64,000 bases of DNA from Endocalyx cinctus (lineage: Eukaryota > Ascomycota > Sordariomycetes > Amphisphaeriales > Apiosporaceae): positions 4,354,171 through 4,418,170 of the forward strand of contig BCKC01000002.1 of assembly GCA_001600455.1 (NCBI GenBank). The letters are read 5' to 3'. The translations under genes and the position numbers were made by a program. How positions within the stretch are numbered: the stretch's first letter is position 1; each line of letters starts with the position of its first letter. Of this stretch, positions 1-12,187 are shown one piece after another. The notes below the pieces were generated by a model. The model searched no databases. It was not told the DNA's origin and worked only from the letters and a program-made list of their open reading frames with translations.

Positions 1-1100
1 GCTACGCTACACTATGCTACTATTCATGACCCCCATTACATATACTAGCTAATACTACTGTCTATGCGGATGGATATCCACAACATTGGGTACACTACAT
101 TATATGGTCACCGAGCGGAGCGGATTCCATCGTCGCATTCCCCTTCATCTTTTTCTACGTAATATCTGGGGCGATACATCCTCTCTTTCTTTTGTGGAGT
201 ACGCCGGCTTTGTGAACCTTACATTACCTATTCTTATCCACCATCCTATGTTCTTCCCATGTTACTGGGGTTCGATCTCCGTCTTTTTTTCTCTGTGATT
301 ACTCTTTACTACAGTAGGTAGTACTTACGTACCATTCCATCTACCAAGTAACTATTATACATGTACGTATATACCTACTTAAGTATATATGAATATATGT
401 ACGTATATATTAAAGTACCTTACTTACCTAGTATGTACTCAACTGTTCGGTCGATTTAGTGACTTTTCTACCCACGTATGTATTTCCCTATAACTAACTT
501 AGTTTATATCTTATACATACCCGCATACATACATACTTACTTGTAAGTATACATACATTCATACCCGCCCTACACACCCGACATTCTTAAAATTAATCAC
601 CCTTCCCCAGTTATCGTGGCACAAATAGTTCTATCTCCCTTACCAACCTATCTAACTTTTTTTTTTTTTCTTCTTCTCTTCTTCGTCTGTCCTTTCTTCC
701 CGACCGTTGCTGTCCTTTAAAAAATCTTTTCACTTCTGTCTGTTGTATCTCGAATACAGCTTCTCCTATCCAGCTAGAATATTATATTTCTATACTCGTT
801 CGCTAACTGCGCCGTTGGACTGGATCCATTATTTATTCGAATCGCCTATCGCGGGCCTTTTTCTCCCACTCTAACTTGCGCCCTCGCCTTTTTAGGATCT
901 TAGCAAATTATTCTTACTGTTACTTTTTATTTTTATTTTCTTGTTAAAGAAACAAATAAGAGCCCAGGGCTTTCTCAAAATGCCATTAGAAACTATATTT
1001 TACCTCCTGAATAAGTGAAGAGACTGAGGTAGAAGTCGGCCAGAGACTTTTCCTTCGCTTTTTTGGTGAGGAAGTCACTGTCCAACCTGCTCAGCCTGAC
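1..1100. other. Upstream intergenic region of the transcription factor gene
   Basis: No gene is supported here. Positions 300-560 are dense in TACGTA/TATATA-like short palindromes. A pyrimidine tract with a T run lies near 657-685. The final 150 bases are presumably promoter and 5' leader of the gene starting at 1101. Short reading frames here lack ATG starts or any recognisable family. Confidence 0.6.
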
Positions 1101-4100
1101 ATGTCAGCTACCTCCCGCCCCACACAGTCTTCTGCGGATAGCGCAGCATCTGTTAAGTTGGGTAACCAAGACTCTCCAGACCCCCCGGACCCTGGATTAT
1201 CTAGTGATGAAGAAAATATATCGATCCCTTATGAACATGAATCCCAAGGTGACACCGTCTTGAAAGATTATGACCCGGGCAATGCTCCCGGATCTTCTAA
1301 CGATGCGCCGTCCGTACCACTTCAGAAGCGACGGAGGGTGACTCGTGCTTGCGACGAATGTCGAAGAAAGAAAATTAAATGCGATGGAAAGCAACCATGC
1401 ACCCATTGCCAAGTTTATAGTTATGGTACGAAATTTCTTGTCTCCGACTCCCCGCCGTTCATTTGATGCTGAGAACTTGTGCCAGAATGCACCTATGATA
1501 AGCCGTCTAACCGGCGAAGAAACCCGGCGCCTCAGTATATAGAGGCACTAGAGAACAAGCTGTCCAGGGCCGAGGCCTTGCTGCGCAAATTCATGCCCGA
1601 TGTCGACTTGAACGACCCAAACCTGGATCCTGCCGTTCAACAGGAGTTCCGGCTCCGCGAACAGGCTAGGCTCAGAGCCGCGGCACTTAAGAATGAACGA
1701 CCAGGCTCCCCAAAGACCGAAGGACAGCTTCAGTCTATGATTGAGACGGTTGGCCAACTTGACCTAGACGAGCGCGGCGATTACGATTTCCATGGAATTT
1801 CGTCAGGTTCGGTCTTTTTCAAGCGAATGAAAGAACACTTTGGGACTCTTTTAGGAAGAAACTATCAGATCCCGCTCATGCCGAGACCTCCTCGTCCGGC
1901 TGGCGTGGCGAACCTTGATTCCCCCGGGTCTTCCGCAAGCTCGCCTTGGGAGCCTAACATTATCCCGGACGTATACGATCTACCACCCAAGGAAAGGGCC
2001 GAAGCGCTCTGTGCAGAATCCCTAGACAATGCCACTTGCCTGTTGCGAATCGTTCATAAACCTTCTTTCTACGAAATACTAGATAGCGTGTATGAGAAAC
2101 CGGGTGAAGTCGCTACCAAGGAAGACAGAAGAAACTTGGCTCTTGCGTACTCGGTGATGGCACTGGGTTGCATGTATAACGTCCCAGACTACGGCACCGA
2201 TGACCCGTTGGCCTACAAAGTTTCAGTTGAAGAAGCGTAAGATCACCCTTTTTTTCAAAACTATTGTGCATACCAACTAACCCTGCCCTATCAGACTCAA
2301 ATACTATAGCTCCGCGAGAGTTCTATTACAAGACATTACTGAGTGTCGAGATCTCACCTCGCTTCAAGCGCTACTCTTTATGATCCTCTTTATCCAGTCC
2401 ATCTCAAATCTTAGCACCTGCTATGGATTCGTTGGCATTGCTTTACGATCCGCGTTGAGAATGGGTTTGCATCGGCACTTGCCCCATGTCCAACTGAATC
2501 CTATCGAATCCGAGACGCGGCGAAGGGTGTTTTACATATGTCGACAGATGGACACTTACGTGTCTGTACTCCTGGGCTTTCCCTTACTTTTGAATGATGA
2601 TGATATCGACCAGCCTTTACCTACGCCGATTGACGATCAGTACATCACAAAAGACGGAATACAGACCCCGCCTCCCGGCACGCCTTCGTTTTTGGAAGCT
2701 TTCAACGCGCACGTGAAGCTGATGGCCTTGCTCGGGAAAATAGCCAAGAACGTTTATCCGCTCAAGGGCATTGAACACGCAGAGATGGAGGGAGAAGGCT
2801 CTCCATTTGCCTCGTATATGATCAAGTACGCCCAGATCAAAGAGATAGAAGAGGAACTTCAACAGTGGAACGAACAATTGCCGGTTGCATGGCGGCCGAG
2901 TCCAGAAGGGCCAGAAGAAGTTGTCCGGTAAGTGCTAAACCCACCTTGATACCAAATATATTCCTGCAACTACCACGTTGTAATTTCTAGGATCTCTTGT
3001 TTCTATTATATATTGCAATTATCTGATCCATTATGACTGGTGCCCACTAACTACCCCTATCAGTGTTCGAAATCTACTCAGATTTGCTTTTGCTCACGCG
3101 CAGATGGTGCTTTATCGACCATTTCTACACTACGTTTCCCCGCGCATATCGGCTGGTAAAATTGTCAACGAACAAGCTTATGCTTGCGGAGCAGCCAGTA
3201 TCAGCGTGGCACGCAACATCGTGCATATAGGTACAGAAATGCGGAAACAAGTTTCCCTCGTCGGCCCGTATTGGTTCACGCTATTTTCCGAATTTTTTGC
3301 CATCATATCCCTGGTGTTTTTTGTCCTGGAAAACCAGGATAAACCAGGGTCGACAGAGATATTTGCGGATGCTCTAGCTGGAAAAGACATGATCAGTGAA
3401 CTCGCGAGCAAGAGCATGGTGGCAGATCGCATATCAGGAGCTTTAGAGGTAAGTACGAGGAATTAGAGTGGTATTTGGGATAAAATTGCTAAATTTTAGC
3501 CAGATTCTTTTCGAACAGCTACCTGCGAGTCTGAAGAAAGTAAAATCAAAAGCCGCGCCTACAAAGAAGCGCCCGGCGTCGGGAGCTCAAGCCGGCGGAG
3601 CCTCGATTTCACCGCAAACTACGATTCCGGAAGATTTTGCACGACACTCAGCCCGGTCACGAAGTAGCTCAAGAAAGCCAGGAAGAGCAGGAAGAGCAGG
3701 TGCAATGCAACGGGGAGTCACGTTCGACGGCGATCCCCACGCGGCCGAATATACGGCTTCTTTTCACTCTAACTTTCAATATCCTTCAATAGGTCTACCG
3801 GCTACATCGCCCGAATCATTAGGCGCACCAATTTTGCAGGGACAAAGTTATCTAAACTTACAGCATCGCGGAGCTGGTGCCATACGTCGGCTTGATGCCA
3901 TGATGTTTCCTTCAGACGATCCTTTAGCATATCCTAATCAACCCCGAGTCGATCTCGGGCCTCACCGACCTGGAGTCCACGCAAGCCCAGGAGGCATATC
4001 ACAACAGCAAGATCCATCACAATATTACATACCTAATCTTTACGACGGCATCGAGGGCCAGCTACTCGGGCCCCTTCCGCCTTATTTGATGCAAACAGAA

Positions 4101-4322
4101 GCTCATACGCCGCCGGGATTCAGCTTCCCGGCGCAGATGTATTCGGATCCTATGATACCGTCACAACGGATGCCTCATTCTCAGCATCATCAACATCAAC
4201 AGCAGCAGCAGCAGCGGCAACAACAGCAAGATGTGGCTCACCAAGGTCAGCCACCGCAACAATCGCAAGATTTTGACGATATAATTAATGCGCAATGGAG
4301 TGGATTATTCCCACAACAATGA
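1101..4322 (+). CDS. Zn(II)2Cys6 fungal-specific transcription factor
   Basis: A nuclear DNA-binding regulator of the GAL4 class. Exons are 1101-1425, 1486-2236, 2295-2927, 3064-3448 and 3504-4322, giving 970 residues. The binuclear zinc cluster has Cys84, 87, 94, 100, 103 and 110 with C-X2-C-X6-C-X5-C-X2-C-X6-C spacing, preceded by a basic KRRRVTR stretch. Intron 1 falls inside the cluster, and the sixth Cys appears only after splicing. A short coiled-coil-like dimerisation segment follows (about residues 118-135), then a Fungal_trans middle homology region (about 290-560, including the MGLHRHLP and ETRRRVFY segments). The C-terminal 250 residues are disordered, with a His/Gln-rich run coded near 4180-4230. 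Every join keeps frame. The target pathway cannot be named. Carbon-use regulators have this layout, but that is only a possibility. The ATG at 1101 is the first in-frame ATG. Confidence 0.88.
4182..4240 (+). repeat. CAG/CAA triplet tract coding a His/Gln run
   Basis: An imperfect CAX triplet tract in the last exon of the transcription factor encodes a His-Gln then Gln-rich run. Such tracts are common in activation regions and vary in length between strains. Confidence 0.7.
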
Positions 4323-5120
4323 ATGGGTTCAGCTTATGATGATTGAACTTAATTCAAAAGACAAAGAAATAAGATACCCCTTGCTTGGGTGAGGTTACAT
4401 TCACGTGTTTCCCACTGGTAATTTTTTCTTTCTTTCTTTCTTCTTCTTTCTTCTTCCTAGATTATAACAGGTACCTTTTATTTTTCCTTTTTTTTTCATT
4501 ATACACAGAAAAACACGAAGAGGGGAAGAGGAGGTGATGACTTTTCGAGAGGGTGGATATACGGATTGAGCATAATTAGAGATCATATACGGTGGCTTCA
4601 CGATAAAAAAAAAGATAAAAAATTACGTTTTGGTATAATTCCCTTTTGATGTTTGCAAATGTACATAGACATTGCAACAAAAATAAATTAATTAAGTGAC
4701 TAGAAAAAGATACGTTATGTGGGAAGGGGGTGAAAATTTGAAGTTTGCGGCGTGTTTTCATACATAGTGGCGATAAGGGTAACAATAAAGTATTAACAGG
4801 CGCAGGCAAGACTATCCGATATTCCGTTCACTTACGAATACTGAATGTTGAATGTAGATCGATTAACGTTACATGACTTGGGGGCGATAGGAACCTACGG
4901 ACAATATAATCCAAAAAAAAAAAAAAAAAATAAGCCTACCAAATTTATTTTCATTCTTTTATGCCAAGGCCTTAGGAAGACAATGGATTCTTGCCAATAT
5001 TGTTTGATAATAATCATAACGGGGTAATCTATACATATACGGTATACTATACGAATATGGCGTAATTGTATATAAAATTCGTAATCGTTCGATATTTTTG
5101 GTGGCGAGGGAGGGGAAGGA

Positions 5121-5163
5121 CTTTTCCTTTTCCTTTTCCCTTTTCCCTTTTCCCTTTTTTTTT
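5121..5163. repeat. T/C microsatellite (TTTTCC-type)
   Basis: A run of about six TTTTCC/TTTTCCC units ends in a T tract. It is simple-sequence DNA without coding value. Confidence 0.75.
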
Positions 5164-6290
5164 TCTTTCTTTCTGGTTGCTGTTGTTATTATTCGAATAA
5201 TGTACAATTACATTCCCAAGAGTGAGGTTGTTGGGTGCCGGTGTGCCGGTGTGCCGGGCTAAGCTACGGTGGTGGCTCCACCGGGAAGTAATACGATCCC
5301 TGTTAATGCCCCTGTTGTGTTATAAGTCGTCATTGGGGGAACTACTTTATTTACGGGCAAGGAATAAGTTTGGAATAGGAACATGGGGAGGAAGATGGAT
5401 ACTTACATAAATCTTCGTCTCGACATACCTAGTGTCAATCATTTCTCTATAAAACGGTAATATGTACGTAACCTGGTATTAATTTAGCGTTAATGCGTAA
5501 AATGTAGAATGTAGAATGTACCAAGTAGAATGTAAGCATAATATAAACGAACCTGCATTATTATACACTATATTATATCCTTGGCTTATATGTATTATAC
5601 CTAGGTAGTATATGTTTGGGTACTGAGAATTCAAGTATTCAAGTATTTCGAAGTAGATATACTTACCTACTTAGGTAGTATAGTATATTTGAATTTTACT
5701 TGCCAGCTTGCCAGCTTGCCCACAGGTCCTCTATAAACATTACGAACTTATAAGTACGTACATACTAAGTTAGTACGTACGTTGTATTGTATTTATTATA
5801 CCTAGGTACCGTGGCAGATATACGTACAAGTATGTGCAGTATTAGGATGAAGTGAAGTACCTGGTAACTTTAAAGTTAACCCAACGTTACCGCCTCTGCG
5901 CCTATAATTTACTTCGTAACACCGCGAAGTTATACAGGGTTGTACCCAGTTACTTACCTACCTAGGTGCCTAGTTAGTTTATATAGTACTGTATACAGTA
6001 GACGTATGTATGTATATACACCGAATTATTCAATAATAAATAAATATTTACTTATTACTTAAAACAGCTTACTCTACCCTGTACTATCCACTATCCATCA
6101 CTACTGTACGGAGTATGTAGAGCTTGACCGGAATCAGTGGCTTGAAGCCGCAACTTCTTCCCCTCTCCCACTTTTACTCTACAACTCATCGGTCACCACA
6201 TATCACTCAGCTATCTGGTATCCATCCATATACATCCCAACACAATTTATCCAACTTACCCATGTGACGATACCTACCACACTTTATCTA

Positions 6291-6316
6291 ATAGTATAGT
6301 ATAGTATAGTATAGTA
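6291..6316. repeat. AGTAT pentanucleotide microsatellite
   Basis: About five head-to-tail copies of the pentamer are visible, in the region upstream of the aminopeptidase gene. Confidence 0.75.
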
Positions 6317-6866
6317 TTTTCCCATTTCTGCTTCTTTTCTTTTCTTTGATTTTATCCTCTTTTCTTTTTCTTTTACTCTCAGGTACTTTCATTGACCGAA
6401 GAAGCCATTCGTCTTAATATATGTGACCTGTTGGTCATTTCGTTATACTACGAAGCCTCCTCGGTTACGACATCAAGCGTATGTATTTTCTGCATTACGC
6501 TTCGCTATTTTAAACCCTTCAGGCCTTCTCGAGAAACCCGATAAAACCGATTTACTTGGCTTGATCGGAAACCGGCCGCTTTGTGCCTAACCTGTTAAAA
6601 CCAACATCGGACAGAGAGATCCCAAGGATCTCCAGTGTCATAGAAGTTACGTCATCCTCGCGTATTTCCGACAGCCCTACCAGCACTGCCAGGCTCCCCT
6701 CTGTGGAGAACATCAAGATATACGAGGCTGTTTTATCGCGAGAATACGACGCTTTTTATTTTACAGGCCTGCGTTGCGATAGCATATTTTCGTCGTCTTC
6801 TTCTACCCATACTCACTCACCGCTTAGTGAAGTTACCTATCACAGTATAAACGTAACGTTGTGATC

Positions 6867-9389
6867 ATGGAGTCCACCCGAGTTGATCACAGCTTTGTTT
6901 CTGTGGATGAGTTTGACGCACTGTGAGTAATGCTTACCTGTTATGACTTTTCTTATCTTCCAAAAAAATTAAAAGAAAAAACTATTCCGTTCGTTATAAT
7001 TCTTCTTATTATTTTTAAACCGTCTCGGCCCTTTTTTTCCTATCCAATAAATATTTGGTAAACCTTCTCTCGATTGGTCCCTGCATATTATCTCTTCACT
7101 GGGCGCCCATCATTGGTTAAGCCCTACAGATTTCACGTAGCACGCCGTGATTCCGCTTCTCCGCCTGCAGTGATCGTCTCGGCCTGCCCGTGTTTTCAAA
7201 CTAATATGGTTGTCCTATTGTAGCTGCATAGAGGTCGGCTCTTCAAGGTCGAAGCGCACACCAATACCCAAGAAGAAGTATCCCGGTAAGTACCTATCCG
7301 ATTCTTCTACACCCTGTCACCGGAGTTATTTGAGGTCTGAGAGAGGCATCGCTTGTGTACAATAATATTGCTCCGGCGATGTGAAGTGCGTGGTATGAAG
7401 AGATAAGTCGTCCACACTCTGTACCTGCCGGGTGCAGCGGCACGGTGGGACAATAGTTTTATTTTTTTCGCTTTTTCAAGCCACCGAGTTTTATTGTGTT
7501 GGTCCCGTGTTGGCACTCTAGAACACGCGTGTGCACCTGTGACCGTTGTAGTAAGATGGATGAGCGTTATATGTACTCTTTCCTAGCCTCCGGCAGCGCC
7601 TATTCCCCGATATCAGAGCATCAGATCCCCCAGATGCATCGCCCTTCTTTAGACCAACATGAATATGCCAAGTTCATATTTTAGGAGGTGGTCTTCGGGG
7701 TATTGGGTGAAATCTTGTTTCCATACTGATGCTTACCGATGTGATCGTATGATTTCGCTCACAACTTTCGCTAACATGAAATTATGTAGCCAAATGGCAT
7801 GCAAGGAAGGTCGCTAAAGCTCTTGGGTCCTCGGCGGGCATTATCTACCTCCCGGGCCAAGTAGAATCGACATGGGAAGACTCGGACCAAGGACCACCCT
7901 TTCGACAACACCGATAGTAAGTCTTAATGTCCTAGAATTGTTGTGTATCTTGGTGATACTAACGTGGAGACTCAGCTTCTATTACCTGACAGGTGCCAAT
8001 TTTCCGGGGTGCAGCGTAACCTACGACATCGAATCTGATAAATTGACTTTATGGATTCCTTTTNCCCCTCCTGCCACAATTCTGTGGTTTGGAAAGACAC
8101 CGTCCCCGGACGAGTGCCTTGCTCAATCCGACGTACACGATGTGAAATACGTCAGCGAGTTACCTAATTATCTGATTTCGAGGCTCTCGTCTGTGAAGAC
8201 GCTTTACGCGCTGAGGCCATCTCATCTTCCTAAGTTCGATGGCTTCGATAAGCTGAAGTCTCGGTTATTTATTGACATGGTTTCACTCCAACCTGCTATG
8301 GACGAGGCCAGGATGATCAAATCAGACCACGAAATCGCTATGATTCGCAAGGCTAACGAGATAAGTTCAGACGCGCATAGACTGATTGCATCACAATTAC
8401 ACAACTTTTCGAACGAGTGTGAAATTGAGGCTATGTTCCTTGGGGAATGTACTGCGCAGAATGCACACGCACAAGCTTATCCCATCATCGCGGGCTCTGG
8501 TATTAACGCTTCTACGTTGCATTATGATGCCAACAACGAGCCACTTACAGGGCGGCAGGTTGTCGTGTTAGATGCCGGAGCAGAGTACGATTGTTACGCA
8601 AGTGATGTGACACGGACTCTTCCGCTTGGGCCCAGCCGCAAGTTCACGCCCGAAGCTAAGGCGATATATGACCTAGTACACCAAATGCAGTCAGAATGCA
8701 TCGAACGCATGAAGCCGGGTGTCGTGTTTCGGGACTTACAACTCCACGCCACCCTTGTCGCCGTGAAGGGTTTACTTCGGCTTGGAGTTCTTCATAATGG
8801 GACCGCCAGTGAGATTTTCAAAAATGGCACCGGCGCAGCTTTCTTTCCTCACGGGCTTGGTCATCATGTCGGCTTAGACGTCCACGAGTTCGTATCCCCC
8901 TGGTACTCTTTTGCTTCATTTTATGTTACTAGACCATCCTAACCATCGTATTCTTATAGCGTTCTAAGCCGTGATCTCCTCCATCCGGCTGGTGAGGGGA
9001 TGTGGGGTAAAAGACGTCCCGTAGGACCTCAGTCACTGCGAACCATGATTAAGCAAACAGTCGAGGACGGCGCTGGCAATACCGGAGGCTTGGTTTCTTC
9101 TACGCCTTCGAAAACACAGAACTCCAAACCAAAGCTACAATATAATATCCTCCAACCGAACATGATTGTTACTGTCGAACCTGGCATATACTTTTGTCAA
9201 TCGTACATAGAGGCCTATTTTCTGCGTAGGCCGGAACACAGTAAATACATCAACGCGGAGGTGCTCCAGCGTTACTGGGACGTCGGCGGCGTGCGAATAG
9301 AGGACTGTATACTTGTTACGGAGGATGGCTACGAGAATCTGACCACGGCGCCGAAAGGAGAAGAGCTACTGAAGATGATGGAACTTTGA
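6867..9389 (+). CDS. Xaa-Pro aminopeptidase (M24B metallopeptidase)
   Basis: Removes N-terminal residues that precede proline (EC 3.4.11.9 family), and is probably cytosolic as no signal peptide is seen. Exons are 6867-6922, 7224-7285, 7790-7916, 7976-8902 and 8960-9389, giving 533 residues. An AMP_N domain comes first, holding the conserved [17 protein letters not shown] stretch rebuilt across intron 3. The pita-bread catalytic domain follows. All five dimetal ligands are present: Asp281 (VLDAGAEY), Asp292 (SDVTRT), His374 (HGLGHH), Glu464 (TVEPGIYF) and Glu505 (RIEDC). Introns 1 and 2 are unusually long for this genome (301 and 504 bases). One ambiguous base N at 8064 leaves one codon (Ser, Pro, Thr or Ala) undetermined, but the frame continues across it. 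The start was chosen because fungal members begin with a short EFDAL-type segment as here. Confidence 0.92.
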
Positions 9390-10715
9390 GAGGTGAGCGG
9401 GGTGGAGCGGGCCTGCGGCGGAGCGGACTTGGTGGGAGGAGAGAGCGGGAAGAGGATGAATGGGTAGTCTAATATATATTATGGTACATGAGGAGGTTTA
9501 AGAGGAATAGCGCATTATTTTTGGAAGTTATCAGTTTGCTGTTATCACTGGTTTACGGGTTTCTGGCACTTATGTTTGATTTTTCGCTATGTAGATAGAT
9601 ATCAAATCTATGCTTGATTTCTCTATCATAGTACATAGTTTAAAGATGGAAAGAGGAAGGATCTTTCTAATTTGAGACGAAAATAGATCACATGTGATGT
9701 TGTTGCTCACTTACGTGTATCATAGTTGATACTCATACATTGCTTCCAGATCATTTACTGGATATGCTTGATGAAATCGGTGACAACATAAAAAGAAAAT
9801 AGAGAATAGGTAAGAAGTTAAGGTTCTCGTATTTGCAGAGCGGTATACATAAAACACATTAGAAGATGTATATGCTTCTTTACATTTCCGTCTAACTATA
9901 TGTGCCCTCATCTTACCCCGTGCTATGTTGGGCTCCGTTTCCATTGTCATAGGGTCATGATCATCTCTGATAGTCATACATGGTATGTAGTTACTGCCAC
10001 TCATCTGATCCGATCCGAGGTGGACAAGAGGTTAGTTTCTTCGGGTACGGAGTCGAGTAGGTAAGTTAATAGGTATGGCAACTTTCATTCAGATTCTGTA
10101 CAGTTGTCGCCCTCAAACATCCACGACATGGAGAGTATAAAGAGTACATTCTCGGGTTTTCTTCCATGTGTATGCATACACGAGACGACGCGAACTCAAT
10201 ACGTATTCGTAAATATTCTATTTCGTCGCAGTGACGAGGAACATTCCACACACATACACATACATTCGCTCGATCACATATTCAAGGGGTATATATAAAA
10301 CAAACATGATAAAAAAAGTAAAAGTATAGATGAATTTCCTATGCTACCGCCGGTTCGCCATGTCATGGTTGAAAAAAAAAAATCAACAAATTCAAATAAT
10401 CCCGTTTTGTTCTCTCGTCACCAATTCGGCTTATACAAGAAAAAGGAAAAAAGTATTCACTCCTTTGAATTTTCTCTTACCCTCCCGAAACCTCAAGGAG
10501 ACAGAAAGCACGAAGTCTCTACTTTGCCAGATTTTTTTTTTTTTTAAAAAAAAGTTTCGTTTCATTTTCATAGATACACAAATACATAAAGACGTAGAGA
10601 TGGATATAGAGATAGGGATATTTTTTTTTATACATCATAATTTCCCTCTTATATTCTCTCTCACTGTCCTCCTTCCCCCAAACCCAACGACGAGACGACA
10701 GGGAAAAAAAAGAAC
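9390..10715. other. Convergent 3' intergenic region
   Basis: Lies between the ends of the aminopeptidase (+) and lectin (-) genes. It is AT-rich with several A and T homopolymers (about 10372-10384, 10531-10555 and 10620-10629). No coding region, RNA gene or clear terminator structure was identified. Confidence 0.55.
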
Positions 10716-12187
10716 TTATAGATACTTCTTAGGCGACGTCTTCTTCCTCTCGTACAGCACGTAACCGATAACGAGCACGACCTGGCTCCCGATAATGACG
10801 AAGATGAGGCGACCGTGCCGCGGGGTCGACTGATCCGCGACGTGCGCGAGCATGGACCCGTGGTTGGACCCGACCATCTTCTTGATGGCCTGCTCCGAGG
10901 CGGCGATGGAGCTCTGGAGGTCGCGACGCATGTTGACGATATCGCGCTGCGTTTTCGCCACTTCGGCCTGGACGGCCGACTCGATCCCGTCGACGCGCCG
11001 GATCGCCTGCCGGATCTCGTCGAGGATCTGCGACGTCTCCTCGTGCCGCTTCTCGCCCAGCGTGTTGGCCTGGGCGACCTGCCGGAAGATGGTCGAGAGG
11101 TGGTGGTTCACGCTCTGCAGCCGGTTGTGCAGGTCCGCGAACTGGGCGCGCGAGCTCGTGATCCCGTCGGCCGACTCGTCCGGTATCGAGTCCGAAAAGG
11201 CGTCGTCTCCGCCTTGCTGCGGCGCGTTGTTCCCGTACGCGCGACCGTAGCTCATCTGCGCTTGGGCCTGACCTTGTCCTTGTCCTTGGCCCTGAGCCTG
11301 AGCTTGTACTTCCTCCCTCTGACCGTCCATAACCGGCGGCGGAGACCCGCTCCCGCCTTGGCCGCCTTGCTGCTTGAAGTCGAGGTTTTCGGTCATGGTG
11401 ACGAGCTTGAAGATCTCGAACGAGTCCGGATTATCGGCGGCGGCGGCGGTGATGCCGAAGAAGTACCCGGGCGGTAAGGAGATCTTATCGCTCTCGAAGC
11501 AGAGCCGGCCGTCGACCTCGACCTTGAAGAGCCGATCCGTCTGCCTCAGCTTGATCTGGGAGGGGCGGCCGAGGTTGCGATACGGGTAGTTGCAGTGGCC
11601 GAAGGCGAGGCTGTCGACGCTGTGGTGGGTCTTGAAGTCGACCGTGCCGTCGTTGAGGAAACCGCGGATCATACCCCCGGTACCGCCGTGCTGGTCGACG
11701 ACGAGGGCGAGGCCGTCGAACTTGTTGACCGTGTAGATGCTGGCCGATCCGATCTCCTGGTTCCCCCGCCGGGCGAGCCATATGTTCAGGTTCCCGCTGC
11801 CCCTCTCGGGCCCGTTCGCTCGGAAGTCGACGTCGGCGACCCACTGGTTGTACTGGTTGGGCTGGTCGGACCATACCGCGCCGCGCGTGTTCCCCGGGTG
11901 AGGCGGGGTGAGGATCAGTTTGTTGGATAGCACTTCGGGGACGTCGGGTATGCCTTGTATCGAGAAGCCGGGGACGGTAGCTTGTCCTCGATCGTTTATT
12001 CTGGTTTGCGAAAAAGAAAGAAGGGTTAACGTCATATAACAGGTTTGCGCAAGAAGCGATTGTAATCTACTTACCTTCCGGTATAACCAAAACTGAGCTC
12101 ATTCACGAGGAATTGGGCTTGCGCCTCTACGAGCTTGGTGGTAGCAGCTAACCCGAAGGTCAGAGCTGAGGATGTTGACAGACGCAT
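10716..12187 (-). CDS. L-type (legume-like) lectin, ERGIC-53/Emp47-like cargo receptor
   Basis: A type I membrane cargo receptor that cycles between ER and Golgi and binds glycoproteins. Exon 1 is 12187-12075 and exon 2 is 12000-10716 (465 residues). Residues 1-24 form a signal peptide, with mature protein starting near QFLVNELSFGYTG. The lectin domain (about 26-250) contains the typical GLALVVDQHGG and GHCNYPYRN segments. A GQ/AQ-rich linker and a coiled coil (about 300-400) follow. One transmembrane helix lies at about 436-455, and the tail ends KKYL, a canonical KKXX ER-retrieval signal. Third codon positions are strongly GC-rich compared with flanking DNA. It is divergent from ALG8, which also acts in the ER glycosylation pathway. 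The fungal annotation 'lectin family integral membrane protein' applies. Assignment to Emp46 or Emp47 is not possible. Confidence 0.92.

Larger units (their letters stand above)
4323..6866. other. Gene-free intergenic region with low-complexity tracts
   Basis: No coding region is supported. It holds the 3' end of the transcription factor gene, an A tract around 4913-4930, a T/C tract at 5121-5163, and several ACCTAGGTA-type palindromes (about 5598, 5799 and 5959). A pentanucleotide AGTAT repeat lies near 6291-6316. The end serves as promoter and leader of the aminopeptidase gene. An open frame at 6583-6864 has no ATG and is read as leader sequence. Confidence 0.55.

Noticed and set aside
6583..6864. 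93-codon frame directly upstream of the aminopeptidase
   Set aside because: It lacks an ATG and ends three bases before the real start codon. Read as 5' leader.
10815..11477. Long open frame on the plus strand antisense to the lectin
   Set aside because: It is a GC-rich shadow of the real minus-strand coding sequence, with biased Arg/Leu/Val composition and no family match.
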